64,000 nucleotides of DNA from Dermanyssus gallinae (Eukaryota > Arthropoda > Arachnida > Mesostigmata > Dermanyssidae): NCBI GenBank assembly GCA_003439945.1, contig QVRM01001486.1, positions 1 through 64,000 on the forward strand, in the 5' to 3' direction. Positions 1-28,600 of the stretch are shown one piece after another. The position numbers and the translations under genes are program-made. Each line of letters opens with the position of its first letter. Within the stretch, counting starts at the first letter, position 1. The notes under the pieces were generated by a model that saw only the letters and a program-made list of their open reading frames with translations, was not told where the DNA came from and made no database searches.

Positions 1-129
1 CCCACGAGATCGGGCCTTGCCAACGGCCACGTCGGGTCGCCGGAGACGCCCGAGGGCGAGTTGGCCACAACGACAACCATCATCGATGGGCTACATGAAC
101 GGCGGCGTGAGGGCGGCGATATTCGATAG
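1..129 (+). other. Open frame cut by the left window edge
   Basis: Frame 1 is open from base 1 to a TAG at 127-129 and is GC-rich, with residues such as TRSGLANGHVGSPETPEGE. It could be the tail of a retroelement polyprotein or of a gene to the left. I do not recognise it. Confidence 0.2.
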
Positions 130-189
130 CAGATTGTGTCTAGGAGAGGCCCCGAGGTAGAAACGGAATCAGGCTCAGAGGTGGCCAAT

Positions 190-353
190 AGAAAGCCCAG
201 AGGTACGAATAGAATACCCCGAGAAGTGCCACGAAAGGCCCAGAGGTACGAATAGAAGACCCAGAGAAGTGCCAACGAAAGGCCCAGAGGTACGAATAGA
301 AGACCCAGAGAAGTGCCAAAGAAAGGCCCAGATGTGCCAAAGAAAGGCCCAGA
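190..353 (+). repeat. Minisatellite, 44-bp unit, about 3.5 copies
   Basis: The block containing CAGAGGTACGAATAG recurs at 198, 241 and 285 (43- and 44-bp spacing), alternating with CCCAGAGAAGTGCCAA. The last unit decays to a shorter repeat of AGAAAGGCCCAGA. Confidence 0.85.
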
Positions 354-601
354 CCTTCTTATAAGGGACCTGCGGTGCCCCTTAAAAAGTTGACCACCGC
401 CGTCCGACGGCCGGAATGTGCTGTCCTGACACACGTCCTCATGATAGGCACCGTACGACGACTATGATATATGACGGCAGCGCGCCAGAATTACGACGGC
501 AACAACGACGACGGCGACCATTACGTTTGTCGCCAATAATGCAGGACGAGCTAGACAGTGTCCGAGCCCGAAGAACGCGCGTCAGTACGTCCTCTGTGGG
601 T

Positions 602-621
602 GGGGGGGGGGGAGGGGGGGG
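602..621 (+). repeat. Poly-G tract, G11 A G8
   Basis: Near-pure G run; a possible G-quadruplex or slippage site. Confidence 0.9.
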
Positions 622-1797
622 TTTTTCTTGTGGGAGGTCTAGGCGCATGTATGCATCAATCACTACAATAGTCAAGTGTTAGACTACTCCCAGTCGGTCG
701 CGATTGAAGATGAAGAGCGAAATTCCAGAGGCACTACGTAGAGATGACGTTTCACTTGTAGTGAGGGTTAGTTAGAATTAATTGTTCTTAGGAGTGAGTG
801 AGTGAGTGAGTAGGAGCTGGCGTGCCAGTAGCGCTGGTCAGTGCAACAGCAGAAGCAGCCGCAGAAGCGTAGAGAACACGAATAGTGTGTGCTCGTTGCT
901 AGCCAATCAACGTGGAGAGATGACCACAATTTTCGGTAAACTTCTCGGCTGAACCGCACATACCGTATACCGTATCGGCAGTCAGTAGTTGACCATGCGT
1001 GACACGCTGTGTGCGGTTCACCGGCTACTCCACATAGTATCGTTCTTCAAACTGAGATCCAAGCAGGGTTTCCTTTCATACCGCCGACAGCGGCAGCAGC
1101 GACGTTTTTTTTCTCAGCCAGGGAGTTCATGTGTCTGTCTGTCTTCTACCTTTAAGGACACTGTTTCATTCACAATCAATTCATTTGACAGCTGCGTTTG
1201 AGACCGCCGCCAGGGGTAGTTTATTCTAGATAGCACACCTATAGAAAGCGCGGTAGTTTATGCGCCGTGTTTGGACGCCGGCATCACGACGCTGTTGTGC
1301 TTCGTGTCTCTTTTTTCTGATATGTCCATATAGGTATAGGTGAGCGTTTTCTAGGCTTGTACCACGCCGCGATGGTGGTCAAAGTTCAGGGTCGTCCCGA
1401 ACACAAGAAAAAGAGAAGAAGAATACCGCAAGCAAGACGAGCGAAGCACAAGAGTAGTGCAGGCGTAGAACAGGTTGAAAGAGATAAGTTACATTGTGCC
1501 AATGATGGTGATGTAATGATAATTCATCAGAGAGGGAGAGAGATAGAGAGAGAGAGAGAGCGAAAAGCGCAATAAGAATTACAAGCTCACGTTTGTTTGT
1601 GAACTAATCAATATCGTTGGCATGCGTGTTGCTCACGAAGCTACAGTTAACGGTAGAGACTAGTGGGCGGGCTAGATATAGTTTGATTGGAGATAATTGG
1701 TAGCCATGCTCGCGCCATTGAGCCACGCAAGCTCTTCGTGTACATATAGCGCTATCGAACGTCAGATCTTTAGCTGCCACAACTCAATTTTCACATT

Positions 1798-1814
1798 CCC
1801 CCCCCCCCCCCCCC
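1798..1814 (+). repeat. Poly-C tract, C17
   Basis: Uninterrupted run of 17 C bases. Confidence 0.9.
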
Positions 1815-2260
1815 GCTCTCTCCTTCCATGACGTCTTACTTCCAACACGGTATTAACATTAATCCACGTTCCAGTTCGAGCCATTCTATACGGCGCTCTT
1901 TCCTGTACGCCTAAAGCATGGCAGTGTTAGAGCATAGCAGTTATAGCCTCCGTGAGCAGGCTGCGATCAAATGGCAGATGAGTGTGCGGCAATGTGGGCA
2001 GCAATCTCAAAACAAATTGTGGTGGTTATGCCGGAAGGAAATACGCACGAGATGCTGCAAGCCAAATACTGCAGTCATTGCCCCGTACTGATGGAAGAGG
2101 AGGGAAAAGGTGAATGACGACTATCCCGCCGTCGATGTACGCATGTTCAGAGCTCAGGACCTCTCGAGCGCAGAATAGCGAATCAAGGGCACGTAAAGCC
2201 GTGCCGTGCCAATCAATCAGCTAGTCGATTAATGAGATCAATCAGCGTGCGAGGCGATTC

Positions 2261-2319
2261 CGTACACCATGCGATGTACTGGACCATCCTAAGGTCCAGT
2301 ATGCCCCGTATGGTGTACG
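2261..2319. repeat. Imperfect inverted repeat (59-nt hairpin)
   Basis: The outer 10-bp arms CGTACACCAT / ATGGTGTACG and the inner 9-bp arms TACTGGACC / GGTCCAGTA are perfect. An asymmetric internal bulge (6 and 8 nt) separates them, and the loop is 7 nt. Confidence 0.8.
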
Positions 2320-3321
2320 TCCCTAAGGTCGGGAGGGGGGGGGGGGGAAGGGGTTACTAAACTTAAGATTAAAGCCAATAATGCGCTTTGATAGTTTTGT
2401 GGGGGCAGCGCGATTCGACGACGCGAACGACAGTGCAGTGTTTGCACCCACGGTTTCGGCTAGATGACGTCGCGCCCGTACGTTCATTGATATGTGTGTT
2501 TCGGCTGACAGGGCCAGAACCAGAACAGTACCAGCAGGGCTGACAGTGAATGCCAAATGGCCGGCCTGCAGAGCAGGGAGGTGATGCAGACACAACAAGT
2601 TTGCTACCTTCTTTGTGCTAGGAACGCGCACTTGTGCCTGGCTCACTCATGAGGGAACGACCGAGTCAAGCTGGTAACGCGACCAAAGTGCTCTCTCTCT
2701 CTCTCTCTGCAAGCTCCCTTTTCTCAATTTCCACTCGTTATATCTATGTATCTCTCTCTCTCTATCTCTCTTTCTTTCTTCGTCTCTCGGCTACGCGACA
2801 AACCGTATAGACACACAGGTCGAAAAGCGGGATCACCTAGAAAGGTTGATCAAGAGAACGAAACCAAAACGGGAAGACACAGAGAGAGAGAGAGGAAGAG
2901 AAAAGGAGATGAGGGGAGGGGGGACATAGTAGGAAAGATAGAAAAAAGCAGACGCAACAGAAAATAATGGCAAGGGGAGCTACTAAACCTTAAGCTCGGG
3001 GGTCATCATCGACGTGATGAAAGCAAAGTACAAAGTTTCAATTCGATATGACATTGAATGATGGATTTTCATCATTAGCAGTAGTGCCCATAGTAACAAT
3101 GGATACTACTGTTACCATTACTTACTACTACTGCTATTACTACTATTACTACACACTACTACCACTAATTACTAAACACGCTAATCTAAACACGGCTAAA
3201 TAGGATATATTTGCGAATCAGAGCAACGTTTACTTGTATTATTACTACTACACATTCTACCTACATGATGATTGCTGCTACCACTGTTATACTGCAACTG
3301 ATACTCATTATAATACTACTA

Positions 3322-3366
<45 letters not shown>
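3322..3366 (+). repeat. (AAT)n microsatellite
   Basis: About 15 repeats. A mirror-type (TTA)n array follows at about 3820-3858. Confidence 0.9.
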
Positions 3367-3367
<1 letters not shown>

Positions 3368-3821
3368 TTTAATACAATACTTGTACGCATGATATTCAGG
3401 AGTGGTGCAAATGTCACAATGACGGCGGGGACGGCGCCAGCTTGATGGCGGCTGACTGGATTTGACTGGCATTGACTGGATATCGCCATCCGATAGTGTA
3501 CTCGCATGTCGTCAATAAAAACTTATCAAGCCAAACTTCAAAAGACAGACAGAACTGACAGGTAATCGGCACGTAGACGAGAAGCGATTGATTTTGTTAT
3601 TGCTATTGTCGTTGTTGTTGTTGCTGCTCTGCTCTGCTGCTGCTAATATTATTGCTGCTGCTGCTGCCGCCACTAGTGTGATCCATCTAGCGTGTTCTAC
3701 TCTCTGCTGTAATCTTCTACTGTAACCGCTCATCGACAACAGCTGGAAGTGGCAGCGTGGCCAAAGAAACAAAGAAAAAGGTGGTGGTGGTGGGACGTTT
3801 TTATAATTATTAACAATTTAA

Positions 3822-3858
<37 letters not shown>

Positions 3859-4349
3859 TCAAGACCGTCGTGCGGATGTCGGCCTCTAGTAGCTGGATGC
3901 ATTCACGCATCTGTACAATGGGTGTAACGCGGCCGTGAGTGATATTCTCCGTAAGGAGTGCCTGATAGGAAACAGTGATCATAAATGAAAATGACAGACC
4001 AGGCAACACAACAGATAGTCCCTAGTTTCTAATCTCTTCTTTTTTCATTTTCACATCATTTTGCTTGCTCTGAGCCGTCTGTTTGGACCGAAAGTAACAA
4101 CGTCGTCGACGCACGTTCCGCGGCTGCGTTCCGATTGTGGGTTGCGTGAATTGATGAATTGAAGCAATGAGGTCGAACCACAGAAAACCCCTGGTTTTTC
4201 AATCAATATTGGCCCGGCCGCTTACTCTCGGGAGATCAGTTGTGCACAGCCTCTGCTACAATCAGCTTGAATGTGCGCGTATATTTGTATGGGCGTATAA
4301 ATTAGCACATATGTGTGCATAATTTTATATGTATATCCATCTTCCTATA

Positions 4350-4352
<3 letters not shown>

Positions 4353-4416
<64 letters not shown>
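4353..4416 (+). repeat. (TA)n microsatellite with one interruption
   Basis: About 64 bp of alternating TA, broken once by ATT. Confidence 0.9.
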
Positions 4417-4934
4417 ACCCAAGCACATTAATTTGTGGTATCTTAATTAAATCGCTGGAGTAAGCGTTGTGTTGAGCTTGAATAGCAGATCTCTAGTCAC
4501 GATTATCACATACAATTACCAGCCACTATTCTCGTCAAATTATTTTCGCCTACTGCCATTGGGTTTAGTCCCGCCCTACTGCTATTCGTATGACATTACC
4601 TGGAAAGGCTACACTGGATATAAAGCTCGCCTCTTAAGCTCAAAATAATGTTAACGATGGTCTTTAAGTTACATATTTATACTAGATTGCATCACTGAGA
4701 ATTCGCCTAACGATCCCATACGTCTATATACATAGTCTGTGCTATTACTTAAAAACAATTGACTCATTTTTCGCCTCTGCCCAGCTTACGTGTTGCTATG
4801 CCCCCAAGTATGGTAAATTTTGCAAGTCCCAACATCCGCTTGTCTGCAACTGGCAAGACGGGCTGTAGAGCTCGTTTTATAGTCACGATTTGATATATTA
4901 TAAATATAACTCTTACACCTAAATACGCGTTATT

Positions 4935-5005
4935 AGCGGGGTAACATATTCGAACCTAGTGTTCGTTCTGCAGCGCTCGGCCAATGAGCCGCAAACTTAT
5001 TTATG
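4935..5005 (-). mobile_element. Possible tRNA-derived SINE head
   Basis: On the minus strand, TCATTGGCCGAGCGC (box A-like) is followed about 25 nt later by GGTTCGAATA (box B-like). A similar TCATTGGCCGA ... GGTCCAATCCC order occurs on the plus strand near 54550, suggesting one family. There is no acceptor stem, so it is not a working tRNA. Confidence 0.35.
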
Positions 5006-5945
5006 CGTGCAGCCTGCGAAATGCAAAACAACACGTTTGTAATAACTTGTTTCGATGGTTACACGTTTTGGCGAATCCCTTAAAGTAATCTGCTAGTTTC
5101 TTAAGTCTCGGAGGACCGTAGATACTCGTCTAGCACTGATTGAAGGCTAAGCGCACAACATCGAGGCAGACTTCTGACTCAGATCACTGATGTCTGATCT
5201 ATTAGTATCTGAGTCGGCTTACTCATTCCTTCACGGAGATCGGTTTTTCTGTTATCAATCATTTTTGTTAGCAATAGATTATTCAAACTCTAAACATCGT
5301 CGTAACCATCGACTTGAATGTCCCAGACCAATTTGCCGAAACACCGCCACCGCCGAACTTCTCCAAAAATCCGATTAACTTTACCAGCGGGTAGCACTCT
5401 GGCTAGCCAAGTTATTCTGTGAACTGATGAGACCTTTTTATGTGACAAATTACCAACCGAGCATTTTGAGGCGTGCGCTGTGCATTCGAGCGAACACATC
5501 GTAAATAAACGTATGCTATGCGGCATTGGAGGCCGTACAGCCGCTTCAAAATTTCTTCACCCGATGAGCTGGTGTATCGACCGCTCCTTATAGGAATGTT
5601 ACCGAAGTATTATTCCCTACTGTAGTCACGACGATAACATCAACGACATTACAATATAAAGCAATAAAAACATCAGCATATAGTAGTAATTGCAGTACCA
5701 GTAATCAACAAAAGCAAGAATACTAAAATCAGCGCAGCAACTACAAAAAAAAAGAATATTCCACACTAGATATGGGTTGTTTGCCCCCAAACATAAAAAT
5801 ACCATACGAGCAAATGCGTAAATTGAAACCAGCAGCTGAACCGTAGGAACACCAAGAAACGTCAATGAGGATTGCAGTTACAATGAGAACAGCGACAACA
5901 TAACAGAACCAGCACTAATAACTATGGCACTAGCAGCGAAGATAA

Positions 5946-6091
5946 TCACAACAACAACCACAACCACAGAAACAACAACAACAACAACAACAACGATAAC
6001 AACAAAACGAACGACAACAACAACAACAGCAGCAGCAACAACCACAAAAACGACAGCAGCAGCGACCACAACAACAACATCTTGTCATTGT
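5946..6091 (+). repeat. CAA/ACA-rich low-complexity array
   Basis: About 146 bp of (ACA)n with CAG and GAC variants. It produces polythreonine or polyvaline frames that are not genes. Confidence 0.9.
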
Positions 6092-6998
6092 TGTTGCACA
6101 AATCAATCAGCGTACGAGGCTTTACACCAAGAGCGAATGCTGCAGTCTGGGATGTCACGGGGGTGTACGGAGCACTGCGTGCTACTTATATAACTACTTT
6201 TGGCGTTGTTGTCGTTGTTGTTGTTATGTGTTTTTTTTTATACGGGAGGTTTCAGGAATGGTTACACCCCTGATTCGTTTGCGTCGTTGGTTGTTTGCAG
6301 CTAACAGCGGCTAGTGTGGGATTACGTACGTATTCGGCCCCATTAATGCCGGGTAGTCCTCTCTGCCTCTCTCAGGCTGGGAAATGCTTGCCATTTTTTT
6401 GATACGGTGATTGCAGTTATTACTCCGCGTTGCTGATACTATTGCTGAAAGCTGACTGGATGAAGGCGATAGCTGGAGCAGCAGCAGCAGCAACAACAGC
6501 ACAAGAAGACCCCACACCCCACTGTGCGGTCGAAGGATCGAACGCATCGGTGCAAAAAACAACACCGGCCCGCTCTAATGCTCAATCCAACAAGTTGGGG
6601 GGGGTGAATTGTCAGTCGACTTAATTAGATAATTATTATTATTATTCCCGAAAACATGATTGAAGCAAGGCAAATCATTTTCGAAGTCGAATAGATCGTA
6701 GAATCTTGCATAGTAACTAACCCGTATGTAATGTGTGTGACTAAAAGCTTTGCTAAAATTATTGTCACTAGTGGTATTGTTGTTGCAATTGTAATTTTTG
6801 CTGTCGGGTAGTATTGTGGCTGTAAATGTGTTTGGGATAACCATGCGAGACCGACCTAAGTCTGTTTGTTTGTAAGTTAGTTAACTAAGTCATTCTGTCT
6901 GTATATTGTCTGCCTGTATATTTGAATGTGTATTAAGGAGCTAGCTTTCTCGCTCACAATCGTCGGATACCGTGAAATGGAATGCGAGTGTTTACCTA

Positions 6999-7000
<2 letters not shown>

Positions 7001-7049
<49 letters not shown>
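7001..7049 (+). repeat. (TTA)n microsatellite
   Basis: About 16 repeats of TTA. Confidence 0.9.
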
Positions 7050-7201
7050 GCTGTAACTATGATTATTTTTGCGACCACTAGTATTGATACACCACAATCG
7101 TTGTTACTAAAACACTTGCTAGGCTCACCTTTTAGCCACCGTAGGATATTGCGGTGAACGTGGCGATACGAGGATCGAACCGAGGAGGTGAAGCAAATAG
7201 G

Positions 7202-7300
7202 TGCCAAGGGGAGTCTGGGGGTACCAGAGGGTTGGAAATAAAGTGAAGGTGAAGAAGGTGATGATGCCAAGGGGAGTCTGGAGGTAGCAGAGGGTTGGAG
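7202..7300 (+). repeat. Direct repeat pair, 63-bp spacing
   Basis: A block of about 36 bp (TGCCAAGGGGAGTCTGG then CAGAGGGTTGGA) occurs at 7202 and again at 7265 with few changes. Confidence 0.75.
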
Positions 7301-8188
7301 GTTGTAGTAGTAGTAGTAATGGTATACGAAAGTAGTCGTAGTAGAACTAATAGTAGTAATGGTATACGAAAACAGGAATAGTTCTGCTGATTTTGTGACG
7401 AAAAACGGGACAACGCGACATACCTTCGTGAGGATTACGTGAGGTTAACGTAAGAGGAAACGCCTCAAGAACGGCGCTAACGACGACGACAAAGACGAGC
7501 ACAAATACGGAGTGTGCCAATGATGCGTTTTGTGCTGTCTTTCCCTAGACGATAGGCCGATCCGGGCTTTTTAGCATATATATATATATATATATATATA
7601 TGCCTTTCTACCCCCAACTGTACCCGCTCTCTCACCCACTGTCTGGTGGGATTTTGAAAACATGTTCGTGCATGCATTTTGACATCAAATTGTCTTCTCA
7701 GTGTATATCTCCACCATCCACCCCCTAAGAGGGACAGGACTTAGTAAGTCTTTGTAAGTAAAGGGGAACGAACAGAAGAAAAAAAACACGACAGCCAATT
7801 AACGGTAACGGACGGTTCTTAAATCGTCATTCTCATTACCGTCGTTCTTGTCATTATCAGCACTATTCTCATTATAATAATAACAACAATGATAATAAAA
7901 ATATGACTAATCGGAATACTACAAACAAACCTACAAGTGATGTGTCAAGGAGCCAGCGAACATATACACTGCGTGCTGTATGAGTAGCTCGGACAAAAAT
8001 ACCACTTTGTCACATATTCTCCTTCAGTGAACCGGTTGACCATCAAGCAAAACATGCCTTCAATTTATATTGAAGATGTCGACGACTGAAGATGTGCTTG
8101 AAGTTCATACGCGAAAAACACATGCCAAGGCAGGAACTTAAAGGCGACCTGCCTGCGAAATAAGACAACGGTTTGTGCAGCCACAACC

Positions 8189-8252
8189 TATATATATATA
8201 TATATAGATATATATATATATATATAGATATATATATATATATATATAGACA

Positions 8253-8317
<65 letters not shown>
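8189..8317 (+). repeat. Long interrupted (TA)n array
   Basis: About 129 bp of TA repeats with periodic GA or CA interruptions (TAGATA, TACATA). Confidence 0.92.
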
Positions 8318-8320
<3 letters not shown>

Positions 8321-8766
8321 CAGAAACACATGAAAAGAAACAGCCTGTATAGTCTCTAACAGTCAGAAGCGCTGACCATCTCAAGGCGAGTTACTGTACG
8401 CCAATGTTACACAAAATGAAAAAAGTTAACCTTCGAAAACTGCTCGAAGTCTGAGAGAGATTATATACATACACATGTTTGTTAGAATCACATCCTAATT
8501 GTAATACCGTCGACAATAACCAACCGCACTAGGCGTTGCAGACTATACCACTGGAAGTGATTCAGCTAACTATTATTACAACGGTGATTTATATAGAAAC
8601 GTGCATAAGTAAAATCAATTATTACGATTATTGATTACATTTAACTACAATTGTGATAGGTAACTAGCGCGTGATGCGTGATAGTGTCGATGCCGAGGAC
8701 TAACCATATGAATGCGAAATAAAGTTATAGTAAATTTAATATAAAATAATGTGACTATTTTGTAAC

Positions 8767-8768
<2 letters not shown>

Positions 8769-8806
<38 letters not shown>

Positions 8807-8856
8807 ATATAGTATGTCAGTTTCCACAAAAAATTACTCTTTGAACATACCTCGTA

Positions 8857-8909
<53 letters not shown>

Positions 8910-8935
8910 TTATATATATATATATATATATATAT
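8769..8935 (+). repeat. Paired (TA)n arrays
   Basis: TA arrays at 8769-8800 and about 8855-8935. The second abuts the A-rich tail of the SINE at 8937-9131. Confidence 0.88.
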
Positions 8936-8936
8936 T

Positions 8937-9131
8937 TTTGGCTTTTTTCCGTAAGGCTAATTGCCCGTGTACGGTTTTTTCATGTCATGGCTAATTTGTA
9001 ATCCACTCCAGGAATTAACCTTGTCTAAATTGGAAACCATGCAAACCAATTTAATAGTGGCCGGTCTGAGTCTCGAACCCAGTCCTCCCGAATGCAAGGC
9101 AAAGGCTTTGCCACTAAGCCATCTTGCTCGG
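8937..9131 (-). mobile_element. tRNA-derived SINE
   Basis: Minus-strand sequence starts GAGCAAGATGG. It carries a perfect pol III box A (TGGCTTAGTGG, 9121-9111) and a near-perfect box B (GGTTCGAGACT, 9079-9069). A roughly 110-bp unrelated body ends GGAAAAAAGCCAAAAA and then a TA tail. The internal promoter, body and A/TA-rich tail fit a tRNA-derived SINE. The anticodon arm pairs poorly, so it is not a functional tRNA. Confidence 0.7.
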
Positions 9132-9533
9132 TAAAAAATATACATAAAAAAAAAAATATATATATATATATATTTGGTAGTGTATTGTAGTTTAGTTCCT
9201 CAATTCATTACTGGTTCATTATACACTCTAACATTGTAGAGGTCCTAAGACACGAATTTTCCTCTATGTATAATCTGGGAGCTGCGGGGACACCTGTGCT
9301 CGTTTAGTAAATGCAAACTCTCACGTCAGTTTTTTTTCTTACATCTTGGAAAAACACTTGTGCCAAGTACCTATTGTACAAGCTCTCTCTCTTTTAGAGC
9401 GTCTAATAGTATGCATTTATGTGTTTAGGCATAATACTTTTTATATTTCTGATCGTATTATTCAACTACAACGTTATTTACATGAAGTTCTTGTATGCTT
9501 TCAAGACGTCATCCTTTGTTTCTGATATTCCCA

Positions 9534-9539
9534 TTTATT
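9534..9539 (-). promoter_or_regulatory. Candidate SORD polyadenylation signal
   Basis: AATAAA on the minus strand about 220 bp past the SORD stop. A second AATAAA lies at 9581-9586, nearer the stop. Which one is used cannot be told from sequence. Confidence 0.4.
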
Positions 9540-9758
9540 TATTTACTCTCAGGCTTCCAAGGTAAATACAGATTTTTTCGTTTATTAGTTTTTCTATAAG
9601 AGCAAAGTAGATGCCTACTTCATGGTGCTCGAAGGTCCTTCATCCGATCGTATTCGACCAGTGCTAATCCTTTTCGGCTGCTCGGTATGCTTGGCCGATA
9701 TAATGTTTGTTTTGTCAGGCACCGCGAGTTTGAAGTAAAGTTGAATAGCGAACGCACT

Positions 9759-25697
<15,939 letters not shown>

Positions 25698-25961
25698 CTT
25701 GAACTGCTCGGCTGTGTTTTCGAACACGAATTGTGATCTAGGTTTCTTAGCAATGAGCCGAGTTGACGGCAACCACAAACCCGAGGCCACTATTTTCAGG
25801 TATAGCTGCCTCAGGATAACTGGTGATCGGCAAGGGAGGGAAGCTAAATGATACCTTTTCAAACGACGGTCGACGTATGGCGCTCAGTCAGCGCCACTGT
25901 AAATCCTTTCATGGGTATGTGATGCGATTTGATCCTTGCTATCTGGGTAATTTGGTTGCTT

Positions 25962-26030
25962 ACAACAACAGCAACAACAACAACAACAGCAACAACAATT
26001 ACAACAACATCAACATCAACAACAACAACG

Positions 26031-26065
<35 letters not shown>

Positions 26066-26253
26066 AACAACAACAACAAAAAACAACAACAACAACAGCA
26101 GCCGCAACAACAAGAACAACAACAATAACAACAGCAGCAACAACAACAACGACAACGACGACAACAGCAACAACAACAACCACAACCAACAACAACAACA
26201 ACAAAAACAACAACAACAACAGTAACAGCAGCAGCAACAACAACAAGAACAAC
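25962..26253 (+). repeat. CAA-rich array, about 292 bp
   Basis: (CAA)n with scattered CAG, CAT and GAC variants, about 265 bp upstream of the SORD start codon. It creates long poly-Asn/Thr and poly-Val frames on both strands that I do not treat as genes. Confidence 0.93.
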
Positions 26254-26852
26254 TTACACACACAAAGCGTTGTTATCAAAACTGGCGGTAGTGCCAACGA
26301 GGAGGCACAGAATTGTGCCTGGTGTTGGATATGGTGGAGATCAGGGCGGGGGAGATTCGGACGGCAAAATAAGCAGGTAACGCATCTTAAATATGGTTGG
26401 TCTCTTTGGTGGCAGCGGCAGAATCGTCGTAGTAGTTGTATATACATTAATAAAAAAAAATCCTAAATATATCACATTTGTCGCTCGCCTCTTGATCCGT
26501 TGGCGGCAAGACCCTCTTCCTCAGCTTTAGCATATTTGACAGGTCGTGATAGCAACTAAGTGCTTAAAACAACTATAGAAAGGTAAGCTAGCGAAAGAGA
26601 GAAAGAGAGAGGAAAAAACGCGGTGGAGGGGAGAGAGTGCAGGATCGTGCTCTACGAAGCCGTCCTGTGTATGATCCCATTGACTTTTGTATGGTGTCGT
26701 TTTTGCACACGGCTCTGCGCGGCTCCAAATCGTCTGTGATTATAGCTGACGACCATCGTTAGAGAGTGCGATGTAGACGTCGTTAACACGACCGGCCCCG
26801 AACGTAGTCAAGAGCCATCATTATTTAAGCACCCTTTCGTAGAGGAACAACC

Positions 26853-26897
<45 letters not shown>

Positions 26898-27507
26898 TAT
26901 TATATATATATATATATATATTATTTTTAAATATGTATATTTCTTCAAATCAGTACGTGATCAGTGTAGTATTTTGTTTCTCAAAGTAACGCAATTGAAC
27001 AGCTTAATTAAAAAAAAAATAAATAAAGATATATTCAGTATACAGAAGATTGTTTGACAAATTCACTGTGGTGTTTTTGCTGTTACGACTTCAATGTCAA
27101 ATGATTTGAACAATAGCAGTAACAGGGCAAGTAAGCGGGACCTTCAAAGCGCCATAATGTAATTTGTGACTTCTTCAGATTGACTGGTTTGTCTGAGCGG
27201 GCGCATAATTTTGGGGGCATGAGTTTTGTATGTTAAACAAATAAATACACTTCCGGCCAAAAAACCCAAACCCATTACATTTGACATACGGCTTTTTTTA
27301 GAGTCACATTAGTAATACTATATTAGAAATGATTATACCAATAAAACATTCAATTCGCTAAAAAGCGCGAGGCAAGTAAATTATGCTGACAAATGGTTGT
27401 ATCATAATGAAGAACTAGTCTGCTTCAATACAAATCTATGATTGAACTATTTACTTCAAATATAATTTTGATTTAGGTTAACAGTAAGTAGGTAACTCAT
27501 CCATCTC

Positions 27508-27578
<71 letters not shown>

Positions 27579-28600
27579 CGTTCTTATTTGTTATAGACGT
27601 AAGGTTATAGGTTGAGGTACATAAAAACTTGAATAGCATTGCTACGCAATCGTCTTACAACGTAGCTCGCTAAAACGTACAGTTAATAACCTGCCTCGGA
27701 CCAAACAAATGAATTTGCTAGACAAAGTTCGTGTTTTCTCGGATCCTATAATTTAAATATAATATTTGAAGTTGAAGAGCAGCCGTAAAACACCATACTA
27801 TATGCAACATCTGGTCGCTAAAACAAAATTTTCCCTTTCCGACTTAAGGCAGATGTTTCAAGTGCTCCGTAGGTAAACGTGACCGCCACAGGTTTTATTT
27901 AAATACACTATGTGGCTGATAAATGCCTTGAAATAGCCGAAGGTTCTGGAACCGAAAGAAATGTAAAACTTTTTAGAAAAAATACTGTCCTGTGTTAGAA
28001 AACTATAGTTATGATCAACAGTTAAGCGAAGTCACCATCATTTAGTGTAGGGACTGTTTTTTCGTTACAAATCGACCGAACCAATGGCCCGTTACTTAGC
28101 CGAATTTGTTCCTTTGCTTCCGCTGGAAAAGAATGTTGTCTCAAAACAGGACTCTACCCTAAACTTAACAACATTTTTAAGAAGATTGTTTTTAATTCTA
28201 GACAATCAGTCGTCCCTTTGGTGTGGGGGAGGCTTGGAATTGTCATAAGGCATGTCATCAATACACCGAGGACCGGACACGTTGAGATTGAGATATCTAG
28301 GGTTTCTCCAAAAGTCTTGTCTTGAAGGCGACATGGCCCTATCAGACGTTGACCTCCACGTCCACCTCTCATCATATATATATATATATATATATATATC
28401 CTACGATCGTAACAAAAATCCGGGCTATTGCTCCCAATATATTTTATTTGATATGAAGGCCCCGAACAGATTTGGGTAATAATAATTGGTGTGTAGGCTA
28501 GGGACGCTTGAAATAAAACCAACATGGTAGACACGGAGGCACAGCGTAGCAAATAAATAATTAGTCAGTCACGTATGACGGCTGGTCCTGCTTAGTCGTG
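26254..28600. other. Intergenic stretch without a recognised gene
   Basis: Contains (TA)n at 26854-26923, a compound (CT)n(TA)n array at 27504-27575 and a short (TA)n at 28375-28399. Nothing else stands out. Confidence 0.6.
27504..27575 (+). repeat. Compound (CT)n(TA)n microsatellite
   Basis: A CT array passes directly into a TA array. Confidence 0.92.

Larger units (their letters stand above)
354..9758. other. Gene-free flank downstream of SORD
   Basis: No ORF here shows family similarity. The stretch contains homopolymer G and C tracts, (GAGT)n at about 793-812, (TAC)-rich and (AAT)n arrays, CAA-rich DNA, several (TA)n arrays, a hairpin at 2261-2319 and tRNA-like SINE heads listed separately. 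The rest is ordinary non-coding sequence. Confidence 0.6.

Noticed and set aside
5878..6193. Polyvaline and polythreonine frames
   Set aside because: Produced by the (ACA)n low-complexity tract.
9069..9121. Functional tRNA gene
   Set aside because: Box A and box B are good, but the anticodon and acceptor arms do not pair and an unrelated body with an A-rich tail follows, as in a SINE.
25859..26447. Long open frames on both strands rich in Cys/Leu/Val or Asn/Gln/Thr
   Set aside because: They are translations of the CAA-rich array and have no start context, domains or splice support.
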